Origin: Candidatus Sumerlaeia bacterium
GTDB lineage: Bacteria; Sumerlaeota; Sumerlaeia; SLMS01; JAHLLQ01
Assembly (NCBI GenBank): GCA_028284075.1
Contig: JANQSL010000155.1
Location: forward strand, 1 to 34,759
Length of the DNA: 34,759 bases
Reading direction: 5' to 3'
This document shows, one piece after another, positions 8,534-17,394 of the stretch; within the stretch, counting starts at the first letter, position 1; every line of letters starts with the position of its first letter. The notes under the pieces are model-generated. The model did not search any database. It had not been told where the DNA came from and was given only the letters and a program-made list of their open reading frames with translations. A program made the position numbers and the translations under genes.

Positions 8534-10270
8534 ATGTGTACTCGTCTCCGCTTCGGAAAATATTCCGCCGCCCTTGTGGCAATTTGCACGGGATTGTTTG
8601 TCGGTGCCACCATGCCCGCGTCAGCCCAATTAACATTCTATTCCCGTACCACCGGACTTTCAGGTTCGATTGGAAACTCCTTCCGGTCAGCGACCACCTG
8701 GACACTGGACATGGGCAATCCGGCAGGAGCCGCTGCGCCCCGGGGTCCGGATATCAATGAAGGGGATACGTGCATCATCCGTGCGGGTCACGTTGTTCGT
8801 GTCAATCCCGTGAGTTCCGCTCACAGCACCGGAACCCTCATTATCGAGGACGGTGAACTGAATCTGGATTATTTCCTTTATACGAACGATCTTGATATTG
8901 AGGCTCCGGGCTCGATTGATACGGCCGCCGGCGGCGCCATTTATTTCTGGGGCAACGTTGGCAACCCCGCCTCATACACAAGCGCGAACAACACGCAGGA
9001 GATTTCATACTTCTACCTCTCCAACTTTGACATCGAAGACGGCGGATACGCGGAAATCTACGATCCCATCGAAGTTCGAACCAGAATCCGGGTCGATGCC
9101 CTAGCTACAATCGAGTTTCTGGACGATGGCGCGCTTGTCGATAATATCGGGCCGGCTTTCAACCCAAGCAGTTCGAATAACTACCTGTTCGGTAACGACA
9201 GCACGATTGTCTATAATACAGGCGCTCCTTACACTCCGGGCCTTGAACTCCAACCCCAGGAATCCTTCTCCAACTCGAACATAAGCCGCGGACCCCGCAA
9301 TCTGACACTTCGCATGAACACCGAAGTGAATCTTAATGATCGCCCGGCGGGTACCTATCGCTATGAAGACTTTGTTATCGAGCCGGAGGCGGTGTTTACC
9401 GACCAGGACAATGACGATGGCGTCGATATCACCCGGGTCGAGAATATTGATCTGCAGGACGATGGCGAGATCCGCAAAACAATCGACGAGACCGACGTCG
9501 ACTGGGGCACGAATTCCATCATCGATTTCGGCGTCGCCGGCGCGCAGATCGATTTCAGCACCCTGCCAACGAAGAAGGGACCCGGTGTTGATTCCGTGCG
9601 CGTTGAACGCGAAGGCAACGATCCCAACGGACCCAACGGAGGAACGCTAACCCTCGAACACTATCGCATCATACCGAGTTCAGGCTCGGCGGAGATCCAG
9701 GAACTCAGCCTTCCCGCAAAGGGATTTGCGCCAACTTTCCCGCGTATTTGCCGCCGTGATCTTACGGATATCCCTCCCGGCATTACGAGCACCTGCTTTG
9801 CCGCGATTCTGACCAGTCTTGATATTGTGACCGATCTGGTGACTTACGACTCCACGGGACAGCCCTCGACGCATATCGATAGTACAGAGATGGGTCCGGA
9901 CAATCTGATCTTTGTTCATGACGGACAGGATCCGCTCCTTGTCGATCTGATGTCCTTTGAAGCCGTTGTCTCCCGCACCGGGCTCGTTAGCCTGATCTGG
10001 GAGACGGCCGCCGAAATCGATAACGTCGGCTTCCATGTCTATCGTGCCGATGAGGAAGGTCACGTGGGAGAACAACTGACCACCACGATCATTCCTGCTG
10101 AAGGCACATCCTGGGCGGGAGCCGTATATGTCTTTGAAGACCCTGTTCCTCTGACGAACGGCAAGCCGCGCTACTATTACCTGGAAGATGTGGACGCCAA
10201 CGGTGTTCGCTCTCTTCACGGCCCGGTCGAGGCGACTGCCAATCGGTCCTTCAAGGGCAAGGCTCTGTAA
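8534..10270 (+). CDS. Exported beta-rich protein with C-terminal fibronectin-like domain
   Basis: A 578-residue protein with a Sec signal peptide: basic MCTRLRFGK, a hydrophobic core, and a likely cleavage after PASA (residue 31). The mature N-terminal 400 residues are rich in Asp, Asn, Gly and aromatic residues with a repetitive strand-turn feel (LIIEDGELNLDYFLYTNDLDIE, EIYDPIEVRT, NIDLQDDGEIRK), suggestive of a parallel beta-helix or adhesin-like surface protein. Residues about 475-570 form a separate domain, with LMSFEAVVSRTGLVSLIWETAAEIDNVGFHVYR and RYYYLEDVDANGVRSLHGPV described here only as its landmarks. That domain resembles the fibronectin-like C-terminal domain found on many secreted proteins of FCB and candidate phyla. 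There are no enzyme motifs. A strong terminator follows, so the gene is probably monocistronic. Confidence 0.8.
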   Translation: MCTRLRFGKYSAALVAICTGLFVGATMPASAQLTFYSRTTGLSGSIGNSFRSATTWTLDMGNPAGAAAPRGPDINEGDTCIIRAGHVVRVNPVSSAHSTGTLIIEDGELNLDYFLYTNDLDIEAPGSIDTAAGGAIYFWGNVGNPASYTSANNTQEISYFYLSNFDIEDGGYAEIYDPIEVRTRIRVDALATIEFLDDGALVDNIGPAFNPSSSNNYLFGNDSTIVYNTGAPYTPGLELQPQESFSNSNISRGPRNLTLRMNTEVNLNDRPAGTYRYEDFVIEPEAVFTDQDNDDGVDITRVENIDLQDDGEIRKTIDETDVDWGTNSIIDFGVAGAQIDFSTLPTKKGPGVDSVRVEREGNDPNGPNGGTLTLEHYRIIPSSGSAEIQELSLPAKGFAPTFPRICRRDLTDIPPGITSTCFAAILTSLDIVTDLVTYDSTGQPSTHIDSTEMGPDNLIFVHDGQDPLLVDLMSFEAVVSRTGLVSLIWETAAEIDNVGFHVYRADEEGHVGEQLTTTIIPAEGTSWAGAVYVFEDPVPLTNGKPRYYYLEDVDANGVRSLHGPVEATANRSFKGKAL

Positions 10271-10296
10271 TTCCGGCAATTGAACATGGCAATTCA

Positions 10297-10323
10297 GGCC
10301 GGAGTGTTTCGGACACTCCGGCC
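10297..10323 (+). terminator. Rho-independent terminator after the exported protein gene
   Basis: A perfect 11-bp stem (GGCCGGAGTGT paired with ACACTCCGGCC) has a 5-base TTCGG loop. It lies 26 bases past the stop codon, and a T-rich stretch (TTCGCCGTTTT) follows. Confidence 0.85.
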
Positions 10324-10427
10324 TTCGCCGTTTTACTCCCATCCGATCTTGACACTGTAAAGCCCCCGGAGCGCAGGTTGGCACCCTCTGCCACTTTCGG
10401 CGGAAACCTCTCCGTTCCGGTGTCTGA

Positions 10428-13400
10428 ATGCCTGTTGAATTCGTTCATCTTGGTGGCCGAAGCGACTACAGCACAGAGCTGAGTATCGCCTCTCCGGAAC
10501 AACTGGTGCGCGCCGCCGCCGGCAACGGCCAAAAGGCCCTCGCGCTCGCCGATATGGAAACACTCGCCGGGGCCGTCGAGTTCGAGGCAGCCGCAAGACG
10601 GCTTGGAATCCGCCCGTTGTTCGGGCTGGAAGTCACTATCTCGGGAAACGAGAGACCTCAGAAACTGAGGCTTCTCGCCCGGAATCGTGCGGGATGGTCT
10701 CATCTTGTAACTCTCTCTTCACACTGCGCGCTCGGACAGAAAAAACAGCCCATCGATGATGCGACTTTCTTTCAGGCTCGTGATGGTCTGTTCGTCCTCG
10801 TGAACACGGACAGTGCTGTCGCACGTTCAGCTCTTTCCGGAGACTTCGAGCAGGCTGAGTCGGAGATGAATTCTCTGATGCAGTCTTTCGGCAGGCGAAA
10901 CATCGCAGTGGTTCTGGAACCACCGATTGACGAGGATGCACGACGACGCTGTGTATTGCTTCGCAAGGTTGCCCGGCACTTCGGCATTCGTGCTGTCGCG
11001 GTTCCGCAAATTCACTGTTCACGTGCGGAAGACGATCTCGCATGGTGCCTGCAGAGTGGTCTGCATAACTCGGAAAGTCCCCGAACCTTTGGCGACCTCG
11101 CGCGGGACCACTCCTTCCGCAGCCACGTGTTGTCCGGCGAGGAGATATCAGATCTTTATGCTGATTTTCCCGAAGCCGTCGCTTCAACGGTGGAAATTGC
11201 GGAACTCTGTCAGGTTCGTCTTCCACGTCCTCAGAAAATATTCCCGCGTCACGAATTCACTCGCGGTGTCGATGCGGACTCCTTCGTTTGGAACAAGTGT
11301 TTTGAACGCGCTGCCGAGCGATACGGCGAGGGCGGTATCGTCCGCTGGCAAGAGCGTCTGAATCGCGAATTCGAGGAACTCTCTCGCCTTGGTCTCGCGG
11401 ATGCGCTCGTCACTCTCGCGCTTCTGGATGAAGCCCTTGAGGAAAAGGAGATACCCAGAGGGCCTGGAGCGGGATTCCTGACGAACAGTCTTGTCGCTTC
11501 GTTGCTTGGCCTGACACGCATCGATCCAATGCGATTCGATCTGCCCTTCCTGCCACCGGCCGAAAGTGCTGAGGCATCGCCTGTTCTTGAATTGGCAATT
11601 CCATCCTCGCGGTCGAGAGACGCTGAAAAAGCACTGGAAGAGCTCTTTGAAAAAGGCCTCTGCCGTGGGGGAAAATGGCAGCGCCGCTCTGCCGGAGCTG
11701 CGACGGAGATTGTCGCGGACCGCCTTGGCCTCGATATTCAGCGTATTCGCAGAATCACCGGCACGGCCGCATGGCAACGCGCACGGGAAGAGGAAACCCT
11801 CGGTCCGGCAGGTCATGATCCCGATCATACCCTGTCACTTTCCGATGTCAGGTCCATTGCCTGGCTTGTTCGCCGATTCGAAGGGCGTGTCCGCTCGCCG
11901 CGTCCTGTGGACGGGGAATTCCTTCTCGTAGCCCCTGATGGCGAAGCACCCCTCCCGCGTCTCCGAACGAATGATGACGAAATCTGCTGTCAGTGGGAAT
12001 CCGATGCATGCACCGGTCTGGGTTTCGCACGCTTTCGCTTCGTATCACGCCCGTTGCTTGACTTGATGACGGAAGCCGCCGGTTGGATTCGCGAACAGGG
12101 GTCGCGACACTACGATCCGACTCTGATTGGCGGAGAGGACAAGGGTGCCGCTGAAACCGTGAGCTCCGGATTCACGCAAGGCATCCTGAGGCTGGAGCCT
12201 CCTTCCCTGCGTCGTGCACTGCGCCAGGCGGCACCGGGAACACTCGCCAGTCTGAGCAGAATCTGCGCGGAACAGGATGGCAGGTCGATCACCGGTTTTG
12301 AGACGACACTGTTGGCATGGACTTGCGCTGGGATGAAGTCTGCCGAGCCAGCGGCTTTTCTTGCGGCGGCACTCTCGGAGTTCGCCAACGAACCCGGTCT
12401 GGTTGCGGCACTCCTCGCGGATGCGCGGCGATTGAGTCTTGAGATACTACCCATCGACTTGAACAGCTCGGCAGAGCGCTGGGCCCCTGACCGCAGCGGT
12501 GGCGGACCAGGCCTGCGCCCCGGCCTGATTCTCATTAAAGGACTCACCCGCACGGCAATTCGGGAAATCGTAGCCGTCCGGCGTGAGATGACTTACTCGA
12601 ACCTTGCCGATCTTCTCCGCCGAACTCATCCGCAACTGGTAAAGCTCAATCATGTCGAGCTGTTGATTCGTGCCGGCGCCCTTGATTCTCTCGGATTCAG
12701 CCGTCAGGATCTGCTTCTTCAGCTGGAGGAACTCGCTCCACTCCTCCGACCAACCGGCCGCCGCAAAGCAGCGGACGATCCTCTCGAATTCTTTGGCCAG
12801 GACGGATCGTGGTGGCTTAATAACCAAATCTCCGAGGACGTCTTTGAACCCTCCGGCGATGGAGACTCTCTTGAGTGGATCGTCGAGCAGGAACTCAAGG
12901 TCATGGGCCATGTGATTTCGCTCAATCCATTCTACTTCGAAGACGAATGGTTGAGTGATGCTCGTATCGTTTCAGCTTCGCGCGTCTCGCGGAAAACGGT
13001 CGATGGCGAAACCGCGATCGTCGGGTTTATCGGCTCCATGGAGGAAATCGACGATGGCGGAGCGCCGAAGATTCTGATCGAAATGGAAGGTTGCCTGATT
13101 GAGGCAAAGCCGGTACATGCCTCGTTTCTTGAACGACGATTCAAAACAGGGCAGGCGATTCTTGCCGCAGGCCGTCTTGAGCGGGAGGGCGAGATTCGCC
13201 TGCTCCATGCAGATATTCTGGAATCGCCGGAAGAGGCGGCCAGACGAGCCTTGCGGGCTGAATCCGTCGAAATCGATGTGCCTCGCCTTGATACGGATGA
13301 GCTAAAGACTCTTTATGCACTTCTCAAACGCTATCCCGGCTCAACACCGGTCAGGGTGACCGGAGTACCGGAGGATCCCAAACGCATCTACGGCAAACTT

Positions 13401-13544
13401 CGGTCGCGACGTGTCAACCTGTGTCCGGGACTTGAGCTGGGGTTAAACCGAATCGCCGGAACCCGCTGCTGGCGGGCCTATGTTTCCGCCGGCCGGACCA
13501 GTTCCACAGTGAAGAAAAGCAAAATCCATCAGTCTCTGGTTTGA
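10428..13544 (+). CDS. DNA polymerase III alpha (DnaE) homologue, predicted catalytically inactive
   Basis: A 1038-residue uninterrupted ORF with DnaE layout: degenerate PHP domain (1-about 270), palm (about 310-550), fingers remnant and helix-hairpin region (580-775), and OB domain (860-930). FVHLGGRSDYS replaces the usual HxHS metal ligands, and ALADMETLAGAVEF replaces ALTDHDN. In the palm, GPGAG...SLVASLLGLTRIDPMRFDL (345-372) aligns well, but PDFDVDF has become PVLELAI (385-391), so the two catalytic Asp align with Glu388 and Ala390. The third, in KFDFLGLR, aligns with Arg537 in ARFRFVSR. GKHAGG is lost, and the segment between the LVALFRPG-like site (about 620) and SYQTAWLKAHYPAEF-like site is largely missing. 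The distal part (LEILPIDLNS, LILIKGLTRTAI, LIRAGALDSLG) is well kept. It therefore probably binds DNA or partners rather than synthesising DNA. The alignment was done by eye. Confidence 0.88.
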   Translation: MPVEFVHLGGRSDYSTELSIASPEQLVRAAAGNGQKALALADMETLAGAVEFEAAARRLGIRPLFGLEVTISGNERPQKLRLLARNRAGWSHLVTLSSHCALGQKKQPIDDATFFQARDGLFVLVNTDSAVARSALSGDFEQAESEMNSLMQSFGRRNIAVVLEPPIDEDARRRCVLLRKVARHFGIRAVAVPQIHCSRAEDDLAWCLQSGLHNSESPRTFGDLARDHSFRSHVLSGEEISDLYADFPEAVASTVEIAELCQVRLPRPQKIFPRHEFTRGVDADSFVWNKCFERAAERYGEGGIVRWQERLNREFEELSRLGLADALVTLALLDEALEEKEIPRGPGAGFLTNSLVASLLGLTRIDPMRFDLPFLPPAESAEASPVLELAIPSSRSRDAEKALEELFEKGLCRGGKWQRRSAGAATEIVADRLGLDIQRIRRITGTAAWQRAREEETLGPAGHDPDHTLSLSDVRSIAWLVRRFEGRVRSPRPVDGEFLLVAPDGEAPLPRLRTNDDEICCQWESDACTGLGFARFRFVSRPLLDLMTEAAGWIREQGSRHYDPTLIGGEDKGAAETVSSGFTQGILRLEPPSLRRALRQAAPGTLASLSRICAEQDGRSITGFETTLLAWTCAGMKSAEPAAFLAAALSEFANEPGLVAALLADARRLSLEILPIDLNSSAERWAPDRSGGGPGLRPGLILIKGLTRTAIREIVAVRREMTYSNLADLLRRTHPQLVKLNHVELLIRAGALDSLGFSRQDLLLQLEELAPLLRPTGRRKAADDPLEFFGQDGSWWLNNQISEDVFEPSGDGDSLEWIVEQELKVMGHVISLNPFYFEDEWLSDARIVSASRVSRKTVDGETAIVGFIGSMEEIDDGGAPKILIEMEGCLIEAKPVHASFLERRFKTGQAILAAGRLEREGEIRLLHADILESPEEAARRALRAESVEIDVPRLDTDELKTLYALLKRYPGSTPVRVTGVPEDPKRIYGKLRSRRVNLCPGLELGLNRIAGTRCWRAYVSAGRTSSTVKKSKIHQSLV

Positions 13545-13960
13545 TCGAAGTCAAGGGGTGGAATTGCTCTGTCCTCCGGGTCGTTGTTTTCCCGGAGTTC
13601 CTGCTCCAACTCCCTCAATGCCTCAATTGCCATTCGCTCGCGCTGATGCACCCAGGACTCGCCAACCGCGCGGAAATCCCGTGTCGCGATGATGAGAAGC
13701 CAGATCAAAACGATAAAGCAGACGCCGTAGTAGGAAAGCATAAGAGGTGCATCGAGAAACCGGTCGAAATACGTTCCTGCATCAGCCATTCCGGCCAACA
13801 AGACCAACACCCCAAGACCGAGAGAACGCCGTCGATAGCGGGCGCGATCATTCTCCGACGCCTCTCCCGTCCCCTTCAGGTCGTGGAAGTGAAGCCATTC
13901 CCTCCCGTAGAGAATCGCGACCACAGCGACGAAAACCACCCAGACAAGGATTCGAATCAA
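13529..13960 (-). CDS. Small three-helix membrane protein of unknown function
   Basis: A 143-residue protein starting at TTG (13960) with a strong GGGAGG Shine-Dalgarno five to six bases upstream, which supports this unusual start. It has three hydrophobic segments, at residues about 3-18, 47-60 and 74-92. The first two are joined by a charged loop (LKGTGEASENDRARYRRR). A charged cytoplasmic-looking helix (QRERMAIEALRELEQELRE) and an acidic tail follow. No family is recognised. Its last 16 bases overlap the end of the convergent DnaE-like gene. It could be a shadow ORF, but the Shine-Dalgarno sequence, clean membrane segments and codon use argue for a real gene. Confidence 0.7.
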   Translation of the reverse strand: MIRILVWVVFVAVVAILYGREWLHFHDLKGTGEASENDRARYRRRSLGLGVLVLLAGMADAGTYFDRFLDAPLMLSYYGVCFIVLIWLLIIATRDFRAVGESWVHQRERMAIEALRELEQELRENNDPEDRAIPPLDFDQTRD

Positions 13961-14111
13961 GACGACCTCCCGTTGATGTATTTCCAGCCAGGCATTCAGC
14001 GAGCGGTGCGGTCAAGTCGTGCGCCAAAATCCCACAACCCGCTTTTTCGATGGTCCTGGCACCGCGGGATCGGTCAAGAGGTTGCGGGCCACCGGCACGG
14101 AGCCGCTTGTC

Positions 14112-15443
14112 ATGTCAGGCCGCAAAACTCCCCCAGCCTCGGATTCAATGCGCCACATTCTGTCGGTGCTCGCCCATCTCGGCTGGGGACTCAGCCGTTT
14201 ACCCGCCCCCGGCCCTCTCAAAGGGGCATCCGAACCATCCTTGAGGGAAACGGAGTGGCTTGCACTGCCACTTCCGGATGGAACGACGCTGCTCTGCGCC
14301 GCCCTGCCGTTCGAGTTGCCGGACTTAAGACAGTCATTCGAGCACTATGAAGACCTCGCTCTTGTTCACCGGCAAATTCTTCGAGGCCTTGATTCCGCCG
14401 GTGTGGCAGGTCGCTACGCTCTTCTGGTGGGCGGCGAGGCAGCTCATCTGATTGATCGCCCGGCGGAGGATATCCTGGTAACGACCAGTACGCGCGAGGA
14501 GGCGGGCGACCGCCTCTATCCACTGTTGGATTTTCAGGCATTGTCGCGCGGCTCGCTTTCGTCCTTCCCTCGCAAGCCTCTCCGGCGCCGTGCCAGAGAG
14601 CTGGCGGACTGGACGCATCTCTGGAGCGCTCGTATCGGAAGCGAGCTGGAACTGACCGTGCAGGCAATGCAGGGTTTTTTCGAGTGGCTGCATCTTGCGC
14701 GCCTCGCAGACGTACGACACATCGGTCCCGTGAATGGATCGTTCCGTGATTCAGCGGGTGAAATGAATGCTCACACGATTCGCCGCTTCATTGACGAGCG
14801 CTTCCGACTTCTCCATGGCACCTGGAACTTCCTGCAGGGAGATTCGAACGCACAATCGAATCCCGGAATTCTCCGCAGCATCGATGATTCGGTGCTGACT
14901 GAATGCATAAGCAGCTACGCACTGCTTTCGTCCTCCAAGTTTGCGTCGGATGTTTTTGCAGAAGCCCTGGCGGATGAGGAAATGCAGCACCTTTCATGGA
15001 AATCCTCCGTCACCGCCGACACGCGATGGATCGATGGCGATGAGAACAATGGTGATGCTCTCTTGAACTCCACCGTCCGTTTTGAACTGGATCGGCAGGG
15101 ATGCTCACAGCTCCTTCGATGCTTCGACACACTGGCCAACGCCGTTCGTATCGATGCCATTGATCGGGAATCAGCTCGTGAAAGAGGCGAACGTCCCGGG
15201 TTACAGCTGGATCTGCTGACGGAAAGCCCAGGTGATATCAACCCTCGCGAAGCAGCGCGTCACGTGCTTCGCCGGATGCTCCGGGTGAATGCCTCCAACA
15301 CGCGTCATGCGACGCTGGCACGGACAATCCTTCTGGCCCGAGCCTGCGAATGGCACAGTGCCCATGGAGTGGGAGAACTGCCTTTCCCACGAGTTTCAGT
15401 CGCTGTTTCGACCACATTCACGAGCACAGGTCACGACAACTAA
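14112..15443 (+). CDS. Unrecognised 443-residue cytoplasmic protein next to the DnaE-like gene
   Basis: The frame is open from a GTG at 14019, but I prefer the ATG at 14112, which has CGGAG nine bases upstream; the first 31 residues of the longer form look random. There is no signal peptide or membrane segment. An N-terminal mixed region ends in RYALLVGGEAAHLIDRPAED, then a basic, helical stretch runs from RRRARELADWTHLW through FFEWLHLARLADV. That succession faintly recalls the N-terminal and helical domains of HsdR or Eco57I-type restriction-modification proteins, but no methyltransferase (NPPY) or nuclease motif is present. This resemblance is a weak inference. It lies 568 bases downstream of the DnaE-like gene on the same strand, with an opposite-strand gene between, so co-function is unproven. 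Its 3' end abuts the rpsA terminator. Confidence 0.7.
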   Translation: MSGRKTPPASDSMRHILSVLAHLGWGLSRLPAPGPLKGASEPSLRETEWLALPLPDGTTLLCAALPFELPDLRQSFEHYEDLALVHRQILRGLDSAGVAGRYALLVGGEAAHLIDRPAEDILVTTSTREEAGDRLYPLLDFQALSRGSLSSFPRKPLRRRARELADWTHLWSARIGSELELTVQAMQGFFEWLHLARLADVRHIGPVNGSFRDSAGEMNAHTIRRFIDERFRLLHGTWNFLQGDSNAQSNPGILRSIDDSVLTECISSYALLSSSKFASDVFAEALADEEMQHLSWKSSVTADTRWIDGDENNGDALLNSTVRFELDRQGCSQLLRCFDTLANAVRIDAIDRESARERGERPGLQLDLLTESPGDINPREAARHVLRRMLRVNASNTRHATLARTILLARACEWHSAHGVGELPFPRVSVAVSTTFTSTGHDN

Positions 15444-15473
15444 ACAAAAACGCCGCGGAAACTCCCGCGGCGT
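15444..15473 (-). terminator. Rho-independent terminator of rpsA
   Basis: Read on the minus strand, a 9-bp perfect stem (ACGCCGCGG with CCGCGGCGT) and 6-base loop is followed by TTTTTGTTT. It lies just past the rpsA stop and directly after the stop of the convergent gene at 15443. It may also slow transcription from the other side. Confidence 0.85.
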
Positions 15474-15499
15474 CCATGCCTCTCCGGTTCCGGGCAATC

Positions 15500-17302
15500 T
15501 CAGCCGCCTTCGCTATCGGACCCTTTGCGGGCAATGTTCAAGGCTTCGCCAAAAGTCATGCCGCCATGGGACTCTCCACCCTGTTTCATGAATTCCTTTA
15601 CAGTCTGACGCTCCTGAGCCTTGATTGCCTCACGGCGAGAGAGACTGATCTTTTGATTCTTCTTTTCGATTTTCGTGATCTTGACGGTTACTTCCTCGCC
15701 CTGGCTTAAGGCCTTTTCGGGAAGTTCAACCCGCTTCTCATCAATCTGGCTGATGTGAATCAAACCTTCAAGGCCTTCGGCAAGTTCCACGAAGGCTCCA
15801 AAAGGTGCAAAGCGCGTTACCTTCCCTGTCACGACCGTGCCCACCGGATGGTTCGAAACAAACGCGTCGAAGGGCGAATCGGTGATCTGTTTGATGCCAA
15901 GGCTGATACGCCGGGCCTGGGGATCACACTTCAGAACCACAGCTTCAACCTCTTCGCCGGCCTTGAGCACGTCTTTCGGGTGATTGATGCGCTTCTCCCA
16001 GGAGAGGTCGGAGACATGCACCATGCCCTCGATGAACTCGTCGAGGCGAATGAAGGCGCCGTAATTGGTCATTGAGGTGACCGTGCCCTTGATCTTTGTG
16101 TTTCGCGTGTATTTCGTCTCCGCGTCGGCCCAGGGATCCATCTCGACCTGCTTGAGTCCCAGGGACATGCGGCGCTGCTCCGGGTTAAGCTCAAGTACCT
16201 TGCACTCAAGCTCATCGCCAACGTTAAGAAAATCCGCGGGTTTCTTGTTACCCGGCTTCCAACTCAGGTCGCCGGCGTGAATCATGCCCGTCACACCTTC
16301 CTCAAGATAGACGAAAGCACCGTAATGCTGGAGTGCGATAACCTTGCCCTTCACGATCTTGTCGACGGCGTAGCGCTGATCGATGCCTTCCCACGGGTCC
16401 GGCTGCATGCGCTTGCGGGAAAGCGTGATCTTTCCGGATTCCTTGTCGATGCGCAGGACCTTCGCTGTCACATCCTCGCCGGCTTTCACCATTTCATTCG
16501 GATGAGTTCCGCGATCATAAGAAACTTCTTCGCGGGGAATGAAGCCGTCGATCACTCCAAGATCGACGAACACACCGAAATCCAGTGCGTTCTTCACTCT
16601 GCCGGTGATCTCGCCACCTTCCTGGAGACTGTTAAGGAATTCACTTCGTTCGGACTCACGACGCTCGAAGAGCAGTTTACGGCGGGAAAGCACTGCGCGC
16701 TTGCGGCGTTCGTCGTATTCAATGACGTAGGCTTCAATTTCCTCATTCTGAAGTTTCGAGAGATCGGGAATCTTGAAAAGATCGACCTGGCTTGCCGGCA
16801 TGAAAGCGGTCAAACCAACGTCCACCATCAAACCACCCTTTACCGTCTGGGAAACGCGACCCTTGATGGGCGTCTGCGATTCGTGGGCCTCGCGAATTGC
16901 CTGCTCCGCTTCGCGAGCGCGGGCTTCGCGATGAGAAAGTCGAGGGGTGCCATCGCTCTCGCGCCCAAGCTGCACGGCTTTGATGACCTGACCGACTTCA
17001 ACGAGGCGTTTGCCGTCAATCATCGGAAACTCATCGATACGAATCGATGCTTCCGCCTTCCCGCCAATATCGACGAGAATATGATCCTCGCGAACAGCGA
17101 CGACAGGAACCTCCAGAATCTCTCCGCGTTCGTTACTCTGTGAGACTTCCGGTGGAAGGTGCTGGTCGATCAATTGATCGAACTGCGCAATCTCACTCTG
17201 GAGATCGGCATCCGGTGGCTGGCTTGCCGCCTGATCTTCCGTTTGGATAGCGGAGGCCTGCGAGTCCTCCCGGTGCTCGTCGCGAGTCGGGTCGGTGGTC
17301 AT
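15500..17302 (-). CDS. rpsA: 30S ribosomal protein S1
   Basis: S1 binds mRNA on the 30S subunit and helps initiate translation of structured messages. The chosen ATG at 17302 gives 600 residues; an in-frame TTG at 17329 would add nine. After a 60-residue acidic, Gln-rich leader, six S1 repeats follow, at about 60-130, 145-215, 230-300, 315-385, 400-475 and 490-560. The last four carry clear OB-fold signatures such as DFGVFVDLG, HYGAFVYLEEGVTGMIH, NYGAFIRLDEFIEGMVHVSDLSW and PFGAFVELAEGLEGLIHIS. Six repeats match the proteobacterial form rather than the shorter Gram-positive one. The Shine-Dalgarno sequence is distant and weak, as is common for rpsA. The gene is downstream of plsC in the same direction; plsC-rpsA neighbours occur in many bacteria. 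Confidence 0.97.
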   Translation of the reverse strand: MTTDPTRDEHREDSQASAIQTEDQAASQPPDADLQSEIAQFDQLIDQHLPPEVSQSNERGEILEVPVVAVREDHILVDIGGKAEASIRIDEFPMIDGKRLVEVGQVIKAVQLGRESDGTPRLSHREARAREAEQAIREAHESQTPIKGRVSQTVKGGLMVDVGLTAFMPASQVDLFKIPDLSKLQNEEIEAYVIEYDERRKRAVLSRRKLLFERRESERSEFLNSLQEGGEITGRVKNALDFGVFVDLGVIDGFIPREEVSYDRGTHPNEMVKAGEDVTAKVLRIDKESGKITLSRKRMQPDPWEGIDQRYAVDKIVKGKVIALQHYGAFVYLEEGVTGMIHAGDLSWKPGNKKPADFLNVGDELECKVLELNPEQRRMSLGLKQVEMDPWADAETKYTRNTKIKGTVTSMTNYGAFIRLDEFIEGMVHVSDLSWEKRINHPKDVLKAGEEVEAVVLKCDPQARRISLGIKQITDSPFDAFVSNHPVGTVVTGKVTRFAPFGAFVELAEGLEGLIHISQIDEKRVELPEKALSQGEEVTVKITKIEKKNQKISLSRREAIKAQERQTVKEFMKQGGESHGGMTFGEALNIARKGSDSEGG

Positions 17303-17394
17303 GGTTGTGGGTTGCTCCCTGGAGTACAACGTTTCGGTTGATTCGGAAAGGCGAACGCTTGCGCGTCTCTTGGAATGTTTGAGGGGGAACTGTT

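Noticed and set aside
10428..13544. Interpretation of the DnaE-like gene as a pseudogene
   Set aside because: There is no internal stop or frameshift over 1038 codons, and conserved patches persist in the distal half. Decay would normally leave disruptions.
10428..13544. Interpretation as DnaE2 (ImuC) of an SOS mutasome
   Set aside because: DnaE2 keeps the catalytic Asp triad, and no imuA, imuB or LexA-box-like region was seen nearby.
16277..17143. 288-residue plus-strand ORF inside rpsA
   Set aside because: It is antisense to a fully recognised ribosomal protein gene.
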